Shown here one piece after another: positions 9,546 through 18,197 of a stretch of DNA of 37,394 nucleotides (position 1 is its first letter; each line of letters begins with the position of its first letter). Made by a program: the position numbers and the translations under genes. The DNA lies in the NCBI GenBank assembly GCA_035541755.1, contig DATKMQ010000119.1:1-37394 (forward strand). Direction: 5' to 3'. Source of the DNA: Syntrophorhabdaceae bacterium. GTDB taxonomy: Bacteria; Desulfobacterota; Syntrophorhabdia; Syntrophorhabdales; Syntrophorhabdaceae. The notes below the pieces were generated by a model. That model had not been told where the DNA came from, searched no databases, and saw nothing but the letters and a program-made list of their open reading frames with translations.

Positions 9546-11430
9546 CTGTTTTGAGTATCTTCCTTAGTTCATCACCTTCTATGGATTCCTTCTCAAGAAG
9601 GGTTTTTGCTACCTTTTCAAGAAACTCCTTTTTTTCGAGGAGCATCGTCTTCACCTTCACGTATGACTGCTCTATGATCTTTCTCACTTCGTCGTCAATT
9701 TCACGCGCTGTTTCTTCGCTGTAGTCCTTGGCGCCGAAGGAAGGGCCTATATCCATAAAGAGCGGTTTGCGCTCCTTCTCGAAGGTCATGTGTCCGAGCT
9801 TTTCGCTCATGCCGTATTCTTTGACCATGGATTTAGCTATGTCCGTGGCCCGCGCGAGGTCGTTTTGGGCGCCGGTCGATATTTCCTCGAAGACAATTTC
9901 TTCGGCGGCCCGGCCGCCCAAAAGGACTGACAGTCGGTCGAGAAGCTCCTTTCGGGTCATGAGATACCTGTCTTCGGTAGGCAGCTGTAGCGTGTACCCG
10001 AGAGCGGCAATGCCGCGCGGGATAATCGATATCTTATGCACGGGGTCGGTGGTTTCAAGGAACTCGGCGATAAGGGCGTGCCCGGTTTCGTGGTAGGCTA
10101 CAATCTCCTTTTCTTTCTTGCTCATCACCCTTTGTCTCTTTTCAAGACCTGCCATGATCCTGTCTATGGCCTCCTCAAATTCAGCCATAGTCACTGTGCT
10201 TTTGCCCTTGCGTGCCGCCAGAAGCGCCGATTCGTTGACAAGACTTGCCAGGTCCGCTCCCACGAAGCCGGGGGTCCGGGCTGCAATAGTCTTGAGATCG
10301 ACCCCCTTAGCTATCTTGACCCCTCGGATATGGACCTTGAGTATCTCCTCTCGTCCCCTGATATCAGGCCTGTCCACCAGAACGTGCCGGTCAAACCGTC
10401 CAGGTCTCAGAAGGGCTGGGTCCAGGATTTCCGGTCTATTGGTCGCCGCCATGATGATAACGCCGGTTTTCGTGTCAAATCCGTCCATTTCTGCAAGGAG
10501 TTGATTGAGCGTCTGCTCTCTTTCGTCATGAGAGGACATAGGATTAATGCCGCGGGCTTTGCCTAGGGCGTCAAGCTCATCGATGAAGATGATGCATGGG
10601 GCCTTTTCTTGAGCCTGAGAAAAGAGATCTCTTACCCTGGAAGCGCCCACCCCCACAAACATCTCTACAAAATCTGAGCCGCTCATACTGAAAAAAGGAA
10701 CTTTGGCCTCTCCGGCTACGGCCTTGGCCAAAAGCGTCTTTCCAGTGCCAGGGGGGCCGACAAGCAGTATGCCCTTAGGTATCTTCCCGCCTATGTCGAG
10801 AAATTTCTGCGGATACTGGAGATACTCGATGATCTCCTTCAGTTCCTCTTTTGCCTCCTCCACGCCTGCCACGTCTTCGAAGGTGATCTTTATCTCGTCC
10901 TCGCCGTAGATCTTGCCCCTGCTCTTGCCGAAATTCAAAACACTGGAGGGTGCGCCGCCCATCTTCTTGATGAGCAGGTTCCATATGAAAATCATAACGG
11001 CAAAGGGCAATATCCACGAAAAAATGAAAGAGGTGATCTTATTCTCAGCATGGCCCGCAAATTTAATATTGTATTTTTGCAGATCCTTGACGAGATCCGG
11101 ATCGTCCACCCGTGTGGTAACGAATTTGACCTTCTTGTTTTCCTCGCTCAGGAGATTTCCCTCGATGGTTTCTTTGTAGATACTCACATCGACGATCTTC
11201 CCTTTGGTTATGAGATCCTTGAATTCGCTGTAGGGTAGGGTCTTCACCTCATTGTTAAAGTACACGTAGCTATAGTTGAGAAGGGCGAGGGCCACGAAAA
11301 CGAAAACAAAATAGAGGTACGTAAAGCTTTTGGTCTTCTTTTCCTTATCTTTATTTTTGTCCTTTAACTCGAGGATGATGTTTTTCTGTTTTCCTCGGTC
11401 CTTTTTGCTCGTTGTTTTATCCTTTTGCAT
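9499..11430 (-). CDS. ftsH: ATP-dependent zinc metalloprotease FtsH
   Basis: FtsH is a hexameric inner-membrane AAA+ protease that degrades membrane and short-lived cytosolic proteins. From the ATG at 11430 the product is 643 residues, the usual length. It has a lysine-rich N-terminus, a first membrane helix, a small periplasmic domain and a second membrane helix ([16 protein letters not shown]). Next are Walker A GPPGTGKT (~residue 223), Walker [12 protein letters not shown], the second region of homology ending [10 protein letters not shown], and the zinc site HETGH starting at residue 447. The frame extends upstream to a TTG at 11538, but that extension is not FtsH-like. A TTG at 11445, preceded by AAAAGG, is another possible start. 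The 3' end overlaps the next gene by 47 nt. Confidence 0.96.
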   Translation of the reverse strand: MQKDKTTSKKDRGKQKNIILELKDKNKDKEKKTKSFTYLYFVFVFVALALLNYSYVYFNNEVKTLPYSEFKDLITKGKIVDVSIYKETIEGNLLSEENKKVKFVTTRVDDPDLVKDLQKYNIKFAGHAENKITSFIFSWILPFAVMIFIWNLLIKKMGGAPSSVLNFGKSRGKIYGEDEIKITFEDVAGVEEAKEELKEIIEYLQYPQKFLDIGGKIPKGILLVGPPGTGKTLLAKAVAGEAKVPFFSMSGSDFVEMFVGVGASRVRDLFSQAQEKAPCIIFIDELDALGKARGINPMSSHDEREQTLNQLLAEMDGFDTKTGVIIMAATNRPEILDPALLRPGRFDRHVLVDRPDIRGREEILKVHIRGVKIAKGVDLKTIAARTPGFVGADLASLVNESALLAARKGKSTVTMAEFEEAIDRIMAGLEKRQRVMSKKEKEIVAYHETGHALIAEFLETTDPVHKISIIPRGIAALGYTLQLPTEDRYLMTRKELLDRLSVLLGGRAAEEIVFEEISTGAQNDLARATDIAKSMVKEYGMSEKLGHMTFEKERKPLFMDIGPSFGAKDYSEETAREIDDEVRKIIEQSYVKVKTMLLEKKEFLEKVAKTLLEKESIEGDELRKILKTDAGEHDNNELREKAN

Positions 11431-11756
11431 GCTAAAGTGTAACAAAAAATAGACCTTTTTGAAATAGGTTTTTCCACATTTCCCAAGACTTGATAGGGGA
11501 TTCAAGAATCCTGAACTTTGGGTGGAGAGGGCATGCAAGCCAACTGTGGGCGAGTGGCGATGGAGCCTTTCGAGCTATTTTTCCAATGGGTGGGGTCGCT
11601 TAGCGGATTTATCCGCGTTCCCGGATGCGGCCGATATGTGAGAACATGAGAACATACGAGATGTGCCGGATTGTGGGGTAATCGGACCGAAGGTACTTCG
11701 CCATAACATAAGCCAGGTGCGTTCTGGTGTCGCTTGTATCGCACCTCAATCAGGCA
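11431..11756. other. Intergenic region between serA and ftsH, with one hairpin
   Basis: These 326 bases hold no convincing gene. An inverted repeat at 11715-11746 (AGGTGCG / CGCACCT, 18-nt loop) lies just downstream of the serA stop. It could form a 3' hairpin, but no U-tract follows on the - strand. A smaller GCGGATTTATCCGC palindrome lies near 11600. The segment must contain the ftsH leader, but no clear -35/-10 pair could be chosen. Confidence 0.4.
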
Positions 11757-13379
11757 TTAGAGCTTAATCTCTTTTGCCTCTATCATGCCGTCAATAGTGA
11801 GGATTCGGTTGAGAACCTCCTTACCGATCGTGTCGTCCACAGAAACAAAGGCGACTTCTTCGCCGCTTTTCTGTCTGGAAACGCTGAAACCCGCTATGTT
11901 TATGTTGTAATCGCCGAGGATTGTGCCCACTTTTCCGATAATCCCCGGTCGGTCAAAGATTCGGAAGTGCAAAAAGGTCCCTCGAGGGATAACGTCGAGA
12001 TGAAACCGATCAAGCAATACGACTCTTCCCAGCTTATCGGAAAAGACAGTCCCGGCGATGCTCACCTCTTCCAGGTCCGTTTTCAGGGTGAAGACGATAA
12101 GGTCGTTGAACGTGTCAAATCGATCGGTTTTTGACTCTTCTACAATGATATTACGGTCTTTGGCCACATAAGGGGCGTTAATGTGCGTGACCGTTTCCTT
12201 CAGACTTACCTCCAGGAAACCCTTCAGTCCCGCGATCGTGAAGGGCTGGTAGCTGAAAGGGACATCAAACTTTCTTTCGCAGAGGTCTTCCTCGAAGTTT
12301 TTGCCGACCATAACGATCGCGATTTTCTCAGGCCTTCCTTTGGCTATCTGCGCAGAGAGCTTGCCCATCTGTTCCGCGAGATTGAAGTAGAGCTGCATTT
12401 GTTCGGGAAGTTGCGATTTCAAGAAAGGTATATTAACCGCATTTTGATATGGCCTATCATGGAGCGCATTAAGCACTTGTTCTGCGATGATTACCGCAAC
12501 CGCTTCCTGGCCTTCCACGGTATTTGCACCGATGTGAGGGGTCGCAAAGGCGTTCTCGAGCTCGAGCAGCCTGTTGCTCTCGGGCGGTTCCTCCACAAAG
12601 ACATCGACTCCTGCAGCGAAAACCTTGCCAGACTTCAACGCATCATAGAGGTCATGCTCGTTGACGATGCCGCCCCGGGCGCAATTTACGAAGATCACAC
12701 TATTCTTCATAAATGCCATCTCTTTGGCAGTGATCATATTTCTCGTCTTGTCCGTCAAAGGGGTATGAAATGTGATGACGTCCACCTCTTTCAACACATC
12801 ATCCAGGCTGTCGTAAAGACTGACGCCAAGGGCGTCCGCCTTCGTTTTCTTGATGTAGGGATCGTAGGCGATTACTTTCATGCCGAAGCTCTTGGCCCTG
12901 ATAGCCACGTTTGTCCCGATTCTGCCGAGACCGATGACGCCGAGGGTTTTATTATAGAGCTCGACGCCCATGAACTTCTTTCTGTCCCACTTGCCCTTCT
13001 TCAGAGAATCGTTCGCAAGGGGTATCTTTCTGGCGGCGGCAAGCATGATTCCCATAGTGAGTTCCGTGGCCGCCAGTGTGTTGCCCGTAGGCGCATTGAG
13101 TACAATGATACCTTTCTTGCTCGCAGCCTCGATATCGATATTATCGACGCCCACACCCGCCCGGCCGATGACTTTGAGCTTTCCCGGGTCTTCAACGAGA
13201 TCGGCGTCTATTGTCGTTCCGCTCCGCGTAATGATTGCGTCATATTGGCCTATGATCTTCTTGAGATCCTGGGTTTTTATGCCCGGCCTGGTGTCAACGT
13301 GCACCGCCTGGTCTTTGAGAAGAATATTGAGGCCTTCCTCCGCGATGTTGTCTGTGATAAGTATGCTATACTGTTTCAT
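11757..13379 (-). CDS. serA: D-3-phosphoglycerate dehydrogenase SerA
   Basis: SerA makes 3-phosphohydroxypyruvate from 3-phosphoglycerate with NAD+, the first step of serine synthesis. Starting at the ATG at 13379 (MKQYSILITD) the product is 540 residues, the long bacterial form. It has the substrate domain, the Rossmann motif GLGRIGTNVA, catalytic Arg in NCARGGI, Glu in VFVEEPP and His in TPHIGANT. An ASB-type regulatory domain follows, and a C-terminal ACT domain starting near FRIFDRPGIIGKVG. The ACT domain suggests allosteric control, classically by serine. The open frame runs further 5' to 13562, but the extra residues are not part of the family. AGAAAGG directly abuts the ATG, an unusually close Shine-Dalgarno-like sequence. 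It is monocistronic by position. Confidence 0.96.
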   Translation of the reverse strand: MKQYSILITDNIAEEGLNILLKDQAVHVDTRPGIKTQDLKKIIGQYDAIITRSGTTIDADLVEDPGKLKVIGRAGVGVDNIDIEAASKKGIIVLNAPTGNTLAATELTMGIMLAAARKIPLANDSLKKGKWDRKKFMGVELYNKTLGVIGLGRIGTNVAIRAKSFGMKVIAYDPYIKKTKADALGVSLYDSLDDVLKEVDVITFHTPLTDKTRNMITAKEMAFMKNSVIFVNCARGGIVNEHDLYDALKSGKVFAAGVDVFVEEPPESNRLLELENAFATPHIGANTVEGQEAVAVIIAEQVLNALHDRPYQNAVNIPFLKSQLPEQMQLYFNLAEQMGKLSAQIAKGRPEKIAIVMVGKNFEEDLCERKFDVPFSYQPFTIAGLKGFLEVSLKETVTHINAPYVAKDRNIIVEESKTDRFDTFNDLIVFTLKTDLEEVSIAGTVFSDKLGRVVLLDRFHLDVIPRGTFLHFRIFDRPGIIGKVGTILGDYNINIAGFSVSRQKSGEEVAFVSVDDTIGKEVLNRILTIDGMIEAKEIKL

Positions 13380-13446
13380 CCTTTCTGCCCCGTCACATTG
13401 AAATGCTTGTAATATTTTAATCAGCGTGTTATATCTGTAACGTAAT

Positions 13447-13475
13447 AAAATACCATCGAGAAGACGAAAAATCAA
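13447..13475 (-). promoter_or_regulatory. Likely serA promoter
   Basis: On the - strand TTGATT (13475-13470) and TATTTT (13452-13447) are separated by exactly 17 nt; each matches its consensus at four of six positions. The resulting leader before the serA ATG would be about 60 nt. Confidence 0.5.
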
Positions 13476-13531
13476 CCGGGGTGCCCTCTGAAAGGGAACG
13501 CTTAAGACAGGTGGAACGACGGACAGACTGT

Positions 13532-14245
13532 ATGGAAAATGACAGGCCAAGAAAGCGTCCATTTATTAACAGGAGCAATCTGAGGGACATTATCATCGTT
13601 ATATCCGTTTTGTCGGCCATGTTCTACGGTCTCGACAATGTTCGGTTGTGCCTCTCGTTCTTTCTTTTATGTTTCGGCTGTTTTTTTCACTATGTGACAA
13701 AAGGCGTGCTCATTCGCAACGTAGTTCTGTGCCGAGAGGGCACATACAGCCTGGTAAGACACCCCTACTACATGGCAAACTACCTCATAGATTCGAGCTT
13801 TTGCCTGCTCAGCGGAAACGTTTACCTCATCCTTATCTATCCTTTCGTTTTCTACTGGTCCTACGGTAATACCATCCGTAAGGAGGAGAGCCTGCTTGCA
13901 TCAGTTCACGGAGAGGAGTTCTTGAAATACAGCCTGGACGTGCCCCAGATTTTTCCTGACGCGTATTCGATACGGAATATGAGAGAGATCATCAAGGGCT
14001 TCTCTCACCAGAGGATAACCAGAAATGAAGTGTCGAGATTCATGCGGTTCTGGGCAACGGGGCTTTTCATTGTCTTTGTCCACAGCATAAAGAACGAATT
14101 TCTTGCAGAATTGAATAATCTTATCTTTTTGAGAGATCACCATCGCGAGTCCGTGCTTCTGTTCACTGCGATCATACTATTTGTAGCGAGCCTCTTTATC
14201 CGGTGTAAACAGGAATCGGCCCCTCCTGCCCCGCAACCCAAGTGA
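13532..14245 (+). CDS. Isoprenylcysteine/phospholipid methyltransferase-like membrane protein
   Basis: This is an integral membrane protein of about 237 residues with four to five hydrophobic segments. The core pattern YSLVRHPYYMANYL, then a hydrophobic hairpin, then EESLLASVHGEEFLKY is the SAM-binding end of the ICMT/PEMT/NnrU-like methyltransferase superfamily. Its substrate, which could be a lipid or prenyl group, cannot be told. A further C-terminal hydrophobic pair (residues ~175-230) is longer than in minimal members. Start choice is uncertain: the ATG at 13532 has only a weak purine stretch before it, and an in-frame GTG at 13481 would add 17 polar residues. It is divergent from serA and precedes the glycosyltransferase, so a role in envelope lipid modification is plausible. 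Confidence 0.7.
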   Translation: MENDRPRKRPFINRSNLRDIIIVISVLSAMFYGLDNVRLCLSFFLLCFGCFFHYVTKGVLIRNVVLCREGTYSLVRHPYYMANYLIDSSFCLLSGNVYLILIYPFVFYWSYGNTIRKEESLLASVHGEEFLKYSLDVPQIFPDAYSIRNMREIIKGFSHQRITRNEVSRFMRFWATGLFIVFVHSIKNEFLAELNNLIFLRDHHRESVLLFTAIILFVASLFIRCKQESAPPAPQPK

Positions 14246-14374
14246 CGGCGGCCGCTGTCAGGCGAGACCTATATTTTAAGACCTCTTTATGCGTTTGATT
14301 ACGTCTGCCTGTGAGATCGAGCGGGTAGAAGTTTTTATTGACGCGAAGGTCGTCTCCCACTATATTTAGGTTTC

Positions 14375-16159
14375 ATGATCCCAAAGCCGGCAACAGAGAC
14401 TTTCAGCGAGTGGTCGCATCGTGATTGGGTGATATGTCTCTGTCTCGTCCTTGCAAGCGCCATTCTTTTCTGTTCGGGTTTATCTATACGTTCCCTCTGG
14501 GGGTCGGAGGGACGCTGGGCGGTTGTGGCCCGGGAGATGATTCAGTCGGGTGACCTGTTTGTCCCTACGATTAACGGCGAGATCTTCTTCGAAAAACCGC
14601 TCTTGAGTTATTGGGCGATTATACCGTTCTATCATATTCTGGGCATGACGGAGGCCGCCGCACGTATGCCCGGGGCAATTGCGGGAGTTCTGACTGTTCT
14701 CATTGTTTTTGCTGTGGGGCGGGATTTCTTTGGGCGGAGCGCGGCCCTCATATCGGCTGTACTTCTCATGACCTCGGTGATGTTTGTATCCTGGAGCCGT
14801 ACGGCGTCAGCCGAGATTTTCAATGTTCTCGGTGTCTGGTCTATCCTGTGGGCGTACCTGCATGGGGCGCACGAAGGGCGCTTTTGGCGCCTTGTTGTCT
14901 TCTACGCTCTTGGTGCGGTGGCCTGTTTTTGCAAGGGCCCTGTGGCCTTTGCATCCGCTGGGGTCGCGGTCTTCGCTGTAAGCGGGGTGAACGTGGCGTT
15001 CAGTCTTCAAGGCGAGTCATTTTCCTGGCAATGTGCTAGAAAGCACGTGCTCAACGAGTACAAATGGATTTTGTCGGTGAGAGGTCTTGCTGCGGGGCTT
15101 TCAGGCCTCTTAATCTTTGCGGCCCTTCTCCTGCTGCCCGTGTTCTTCTCCGGTTCGTGGGATTCGGTTTACCAGATGTGGAGAGAGAACATAGTCCGTT
15201 TTGTAAAACCCTTTGATCATGTTGATCCGCCCTATGCGTATCTGATCCATTCGCTTGTATTTACACTGCCCTGGACAGTGGTTCTTCTGGCGTGCCTGAC
15301 GCGCCCTGCCGGATGGGTGAGAGAGACGCAGAAGAGGTGGATTGCCGTCACGATCATCACGATATTTCTGTTTTTCACCCTGTCGGGCTCGCGAAGAAGC
15401 TATTATATCCTCCCGCTCGTCCCCGGACTATCCCTGTTTGCGGGTAAATCAATCGCAGACTGGCTTCAAGGTGAGAAGAACCCCCACCCCGCTCTCATGA
15501 AACTTGCGGCAATGATAACCGCGATAATCCTGTTTTTGGTGGGAGTGGCTGTGATCTACATCTATCTCGGCGTGGAAACATTCCGACACGCCTCCGAAAT
15601 GGTGGTCGGGCCCGCGGCGATTGCAGGGGCCGCTTTCTCCCTGTGGCTTATCGCGCGCAATCGTTTGAAAATAGGGCTGATCGTGCTCTTTTCTCTGTTC
15701 TTTCTGGGGGAGTTCTGGGGGTTTACCACGGGCATGGGATTGGCCGAGAGGAGTCGGACGCTCAAACCCTTCTGTTTAGCTGCAAAGCAGGCGCTGAGCG
15801 GTGTGGATGACGATGCTATCGCTCTCTACGGTGTGACCAACTCATCGCTGATATACTATTTGCAACACGCGAGACCGCTTCACAACCTGAAGGGTCCGGA
15901 TGAACTCACAGCCCTTAGCGAAAAGGACGAGGATGGGCACTTCTTCCTTGTTGCCGAGGCCTCGTCGGTCGCCTCTATACGGGGGCTTTTGCCGGAAAGA
16001 GAAGTTGTCACTCTCCTCGAACAGGAGGCTGAAGGTAAAAAGGATGACGAGAACAGTTTTGTGCTCCTTGAGGTGAGGGGGCGTGATCAAAACCGGACAG
16101 AGGGTGTTGAGAAGGACCTGAGTGCCAGCGAGACAGCTGATGAGGAAGATGGCCGGTAA
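14375..16159 (+). CDS. ArnT-like membrane glycosyltransferase (PMT_2 / GT-C fold)
   Basis: This 594-residue protein has about twelve hydrophobic segments. The first extracytoplasmic loop has the GT-C layout of ArnT/PMT enzymes: GSEGRWAVVAREM, then NGEIFFEKPLLSYW, then AARMPGAIAGVLTV. In ArnT relatives this segment binds the polyprenyl-phosphate sugar, and the acidic residue in the (D/S)E-x-R position is catalytic; here the usual DE is SE. A second family landmark is GSRRSYYILPLVPGLSLFAG near residue 345. The last ~100 residues form a soluble, acidic C-terminal domain. It probably transfers a sugar from undecaprenyl phosphate to lipid A, a glycan or a protein outside the cytoplasmic membrane. 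No arn operon is nearby, so the donor sugar is open. Confidence 0.8.
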   Translation: MIPKPATETFSEWSHRDWVICLCLVLASAILFCSGLSIRSLWGSEGRWAVVAREMIQSGDLFVPTINGEIFFEKPLLSYWAIIPFYHILGMTEAAARMPGAIAGVLTVLIVFAVGRDFFGRSAALISAVLLMTSVMFVSWSRTASAEIFNVLGVWSILWAYLHGAHEGRFWRLVVFYALGAVACFCKGPVAFASAGVAVFAVSGVNVAFSLQGESFSWQCARKHVLNEYKWILSVRGLAAGLSGLLIFAALLLLPVFFSGSWDSVYQMWRENIVRFVKPFDHVDPPYAYLIHSLVFTLPWTVVLLACLTRPAGWVRETQKRWIAVTIITIFLFFTLSGSRRSYYILPLVPGLSLFAGKSIADWLQGEKNPHPALMKLAAMITAIILFLVGVAVIYIYLGVETFRHASEMVVGPAAIAGAAFSLWLIARNRLKIGLIVLFSLFFLGEFWGFTTGMGLAERSRTLKPFCLAAKQALSGVDDDAIALYGVTNSSLIYYLQHARPLHNLKGPDELTALSEKDEDGHFFLVAEASSVASIRGLLPEREVVTLLEQEAEGKKDDENSFVLLEVRGRDQNRTEGVEKDLSASETADEEDGR

Positions 16160-16214
16160 GCTTCCGGCGCGATTCCGGCATAGCCATTTGCACGCCGTTT
16201 AATTAAACTTTTTC

Positions 16215-16243
16215 TTGACTTAGAAGGCCAAATATATTAATGT
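16215..16243 (+). promoter_or_regulatory. Possible rplM operon promoter
   Basis: TTGACT (16215-16220) is followed after 17 nt by TAATGT (16238-16243) in an AT-rich stretch. The -35 is good and the -10 weak (three of six). It is 29 nt before the rplM ATG. Confidence 0.45.
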
Positions 16244-16272
16244 AAACAAATTTTTGAAGGGTGGCGAAACAG

Positions 16273-16719
16273 ATGAAGACCTATTTTCCAAATGACACGG
16301 ACGTTAAGAAGGACTGGTATGTGATAAATGCGGATGGAGTCGTTCTGGGCAGATTAGCGGCCCAGGTGGCGTCCATGCTCCGAGGAAAGACGAAACCGGT
16401 GTTTACGCCCCATGCGGACACCGGTGACTTTGTCATTGTGATTAATGCGGAGAAGGTGAAGCTCACGGGCAACAAGCCTTTCAACAAGATGTACAACAAA
16501 CACAGCAACTACCCAGGCGGCTTGAGGGTCACCAACGCCAAAACCATGTTGGAGAAAAAACCGGAAGAGGTCATTTACGCAGCGGTAAAAGGCATGCTAC
16601 CCAAAACAGGCCTTGGAAGGCAGCTACTTAAGAAGCTGAAAGTATACAAAGGAAATGAACATCCTCACAGGGCGCAGATGCCCAAGCAGATGTCACTGAA
16701 GGAGGTACAAGGTGCCTGA
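16273..16719 (+). CDS. rplM: 50S ribosomal protein L13
   Basis: This 148-residue L13 begins MKTYFPN and has WYVINADGVVLGRLA, the PVFTPHADTGDFV segment, NAEKVKLTGNK and GMLPKTGLGRQ, all strongly conserved. L13 binds 23S rRNA early in large-subunit assembly. The ATG at 16273 is preferred to the GTG at 16261 because the family normally starts MKTY and AAGGG lies upstream. It overlaps rpsI by 8 nt. Confidence 0.97.
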   Translation: MKTYFPNDTDVKKDWYVINADGVVLGRLAAQVASMLRGKTKPVFTPHADTGDFVIVINAEKVKLTGNKPFNKMYNKHSNYPGGLRVTNAKTMLEKKPEEVIYAAVKGMLPKTGLGRQLLKKLKVYKGNEHPHRAQMPKQMSLKEVQGA

Positions 16720-17104
16720 AAAAAGGTACTATGCAACTGGAAAGAGAAAGACCGCGGTAGCAAGGGTCTGGATAAAACAGGGAGCAGGAGAGTTTACCGT
16801 AAACGGAAGAAAAATAGAGGATTATTTTCCCGTTGAAGAGTTGATGCTTATGGTCAACAAACCTTTTGTCCTTACCGGAATGACCGGTAAATTCGATGTG
16901 GTTGCCAACATCTATGGGGGCGGTATTCCGGCGCAGGCCTGGGCCCTCGGCCACGGAATCGCCAAGGCCCTTCTTGAGTTTAATGCTAATCTTCGCACCA
17001 CGCTCAAAAAGCAGGGGCTTATCACCAGGGATCCGAGAGCGAAAGAAAGAAAGAAGTACGGGAAGAAAGGGGCACGGGCAAGCTTCCAGTTCTCGAAGAG
17101 ATAA
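16712..17104 (+). CDS. rpsI: 30S ribosomal protein S9
   Basis: This 130-residue S9 has YYATGKRKTAVARV near the start, GGGIPAQAWALGHGIAKAL in the middle and the basic tail KYGKKGARASFQFSKR, whose C-terminal arginine reaches the ribosomal P site. Its start is GTG, with AAGGAGGT just upstream, inside the end of rplM. The overlap implies coupled synthesis of L13 and S9. Confidence 0.97.
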   Translation: MPEKRYYATGKRKTAVARVWIKQGAGEFTVNGRKIEDYFPVEELMLMVNKPFVLTGMTGKFDVVANIYGGGIPAQAWALGHGIAKALLEFNANLRTTLKKQGLITRDPRAKERKKYGKKGARASFQFSKR

Positions 17105-17110
17105 TCCGTA

Positions 17111-18133
17111 ATGTGGAATGTTGGAATTATCGGAGCGACAGGATATACGGGCGTTGTGCTTATATCCTCGCTCCTTTCTCATTCTGGGGTAAAGATCAAC
17201 CTCGTCACTTCCAATACATACAAAGGCAAGAAGATTTCAGATGTATTCCCTGTTCTTAAGGGATCCTTTGAAAATGTGCTTGAGCCCACCGATAAAGACC
17301 ATGCCGGTAAGTGCGATGTCTATTTTCTCTGTCTTCCTCATGGCAGTTCCATGGAGACCGCCAAGGCCCTCTATGATGGAAAGGCGATCATTATCGATCT
17401 GAGCGCCGATTTCAGATTCGACGATGTCGGATTATACGAGAAGACGTACATTCCGCACACAGCAAAAGATCTGGTTTCCCACGCGGTCTTCGGACTTCCG
17501 GAGCTTTATCGGGACCGCATTCGAAACGCTCACCTCATCGGAAATCCGGGATGTTACCCTACATCTGCGATTCTCGCGCTTTACCCACTTCTCAAAGAAA
17601 AGATGCTTGGGCCCGACATCTTTATCGATTCCAAATCAGGTGTGAGCGGGGCAGGCCGTGAAGCAAAGCTGGGAAGCATGTTCTGCGAGGTTTCAGAAGG
17701 CTTTAAGGCTTACAATGTCGGGATACATCGTCATGAACCTGAGATTCAAAAAGAAGTGAGTAAATTATCTCAGGCGAAGGTTTCTTTCGTCCCCCATCTT
17801 TTGCCCATGAACCGGGGGATACTGACCACAGTCTACGGAAAGCTCGCGGCCGGGACAACCACGAAGGACGTTTTGCAGGTGTATAAGAAGGTCTATGCCC
17901 AGGAGCCCTTCGTGAGGATTATGGACGAGAACGTATACCCCGACACACGGTTCGTGCGATTTTCAAATTATTGCGACATCGGATTGAAGGTCCTCGACGA
18001 TCAGAGGATAGTCGTTCTGTCTGCTATCGACAACCTGGTGAAAGGCGCATCAGGCCAGGCAGTCCAGAATATGAATATCGCGCTTGGCGTAGAAGAGAGA
18101 AAGGGCCTTGCGCAGATCCCCCAGTATCCCTAA
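17111..18133 (+). CDS. argC: N-acetyl-gamma-glutamyl-phosphate reductase
   Basis: ArgC reduces N-acetylglutamyl phosphate with NADPH in arginine synthesis. The 340-residue protein is the long type 1 form: NADP-binding GATGYTGVVL at residues ~7-16, catalytic Cys148 in GNPGCYPTS, KSGVSGAGR, and His in NVGIHRHEPEI. It starts 6 nt after rpsI, so it is probably transcribed with the ribosomal genes, an arrangement known in several deltaproteobacterial lineages. The only upstream ribosome-binding candidate is the purine stretch GAAGAG at the rpsI end. Confidence 0.95.
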   Translation: MWNVGIIGATGYTGVVLISSLLSHSGVKINLVTSNTYKGKKISDVFPVLKGSFENVLEPTDKDHAGKCDVYFLCLPHGSSMETAKALYDGKAIIIDLSADFRFDDVGLYEKTYIPHTAKDLVSHAVFGLPELYRDRIRNAHLIGNPGCYPTSAILALYPLLKEKMLGPDIFIDSKSGVSGAGREAKLGSMFCEVSEGFKAYNVGIHRHEPEIQKEVSKLSQAKVSFVPHLLPMNRGILTTVYGKLAAGTTTKDVLQVYKKVYAQEPFVRIMDENVYPDTRFVRFSNYCDIGLKVLDDQRIVVLSAIDNLVKGASGQAVQNMNIALGVEERKGLAQIPQYP

Positions 18134-18197
18134 GCGGTAAGGTGTCAACTCACAGGGCGGACGGTTAAGCGCGTCTTCCCATCGATAACCCACCCCG

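Noticed and set aside
10078-10092. HETGH instead of HEAGH in the FtsH zinc site
   Set aside because: Thr at this position still fits the HExxH motif and is found in ordinary FtsH proteins; it is not a defect.
11446-11538. FtsH start at the upstream TTG (11538)
   Set aside because: The extra 36 residues are not FtsH-like, while the ATG at 11430 gives the normal length.
11715-11746. Rho-independent terminator of serA
   Set aside because: The hairpin has an 18-nt loop and no U-tract on the serA strand, so it is reported only as a hairpin.
12183-13412. 409-codon open frame on the + strand
   Set aside because: It is antisense to serA, which has full family motifs; the + frame has no recognisable domain or start signal.
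13380-13562. SerA N-terminal extension to 13562
   Set aside because: It would run through the promoter-like region and adds residues foreign to the family, which starts at MKQYSILITD.
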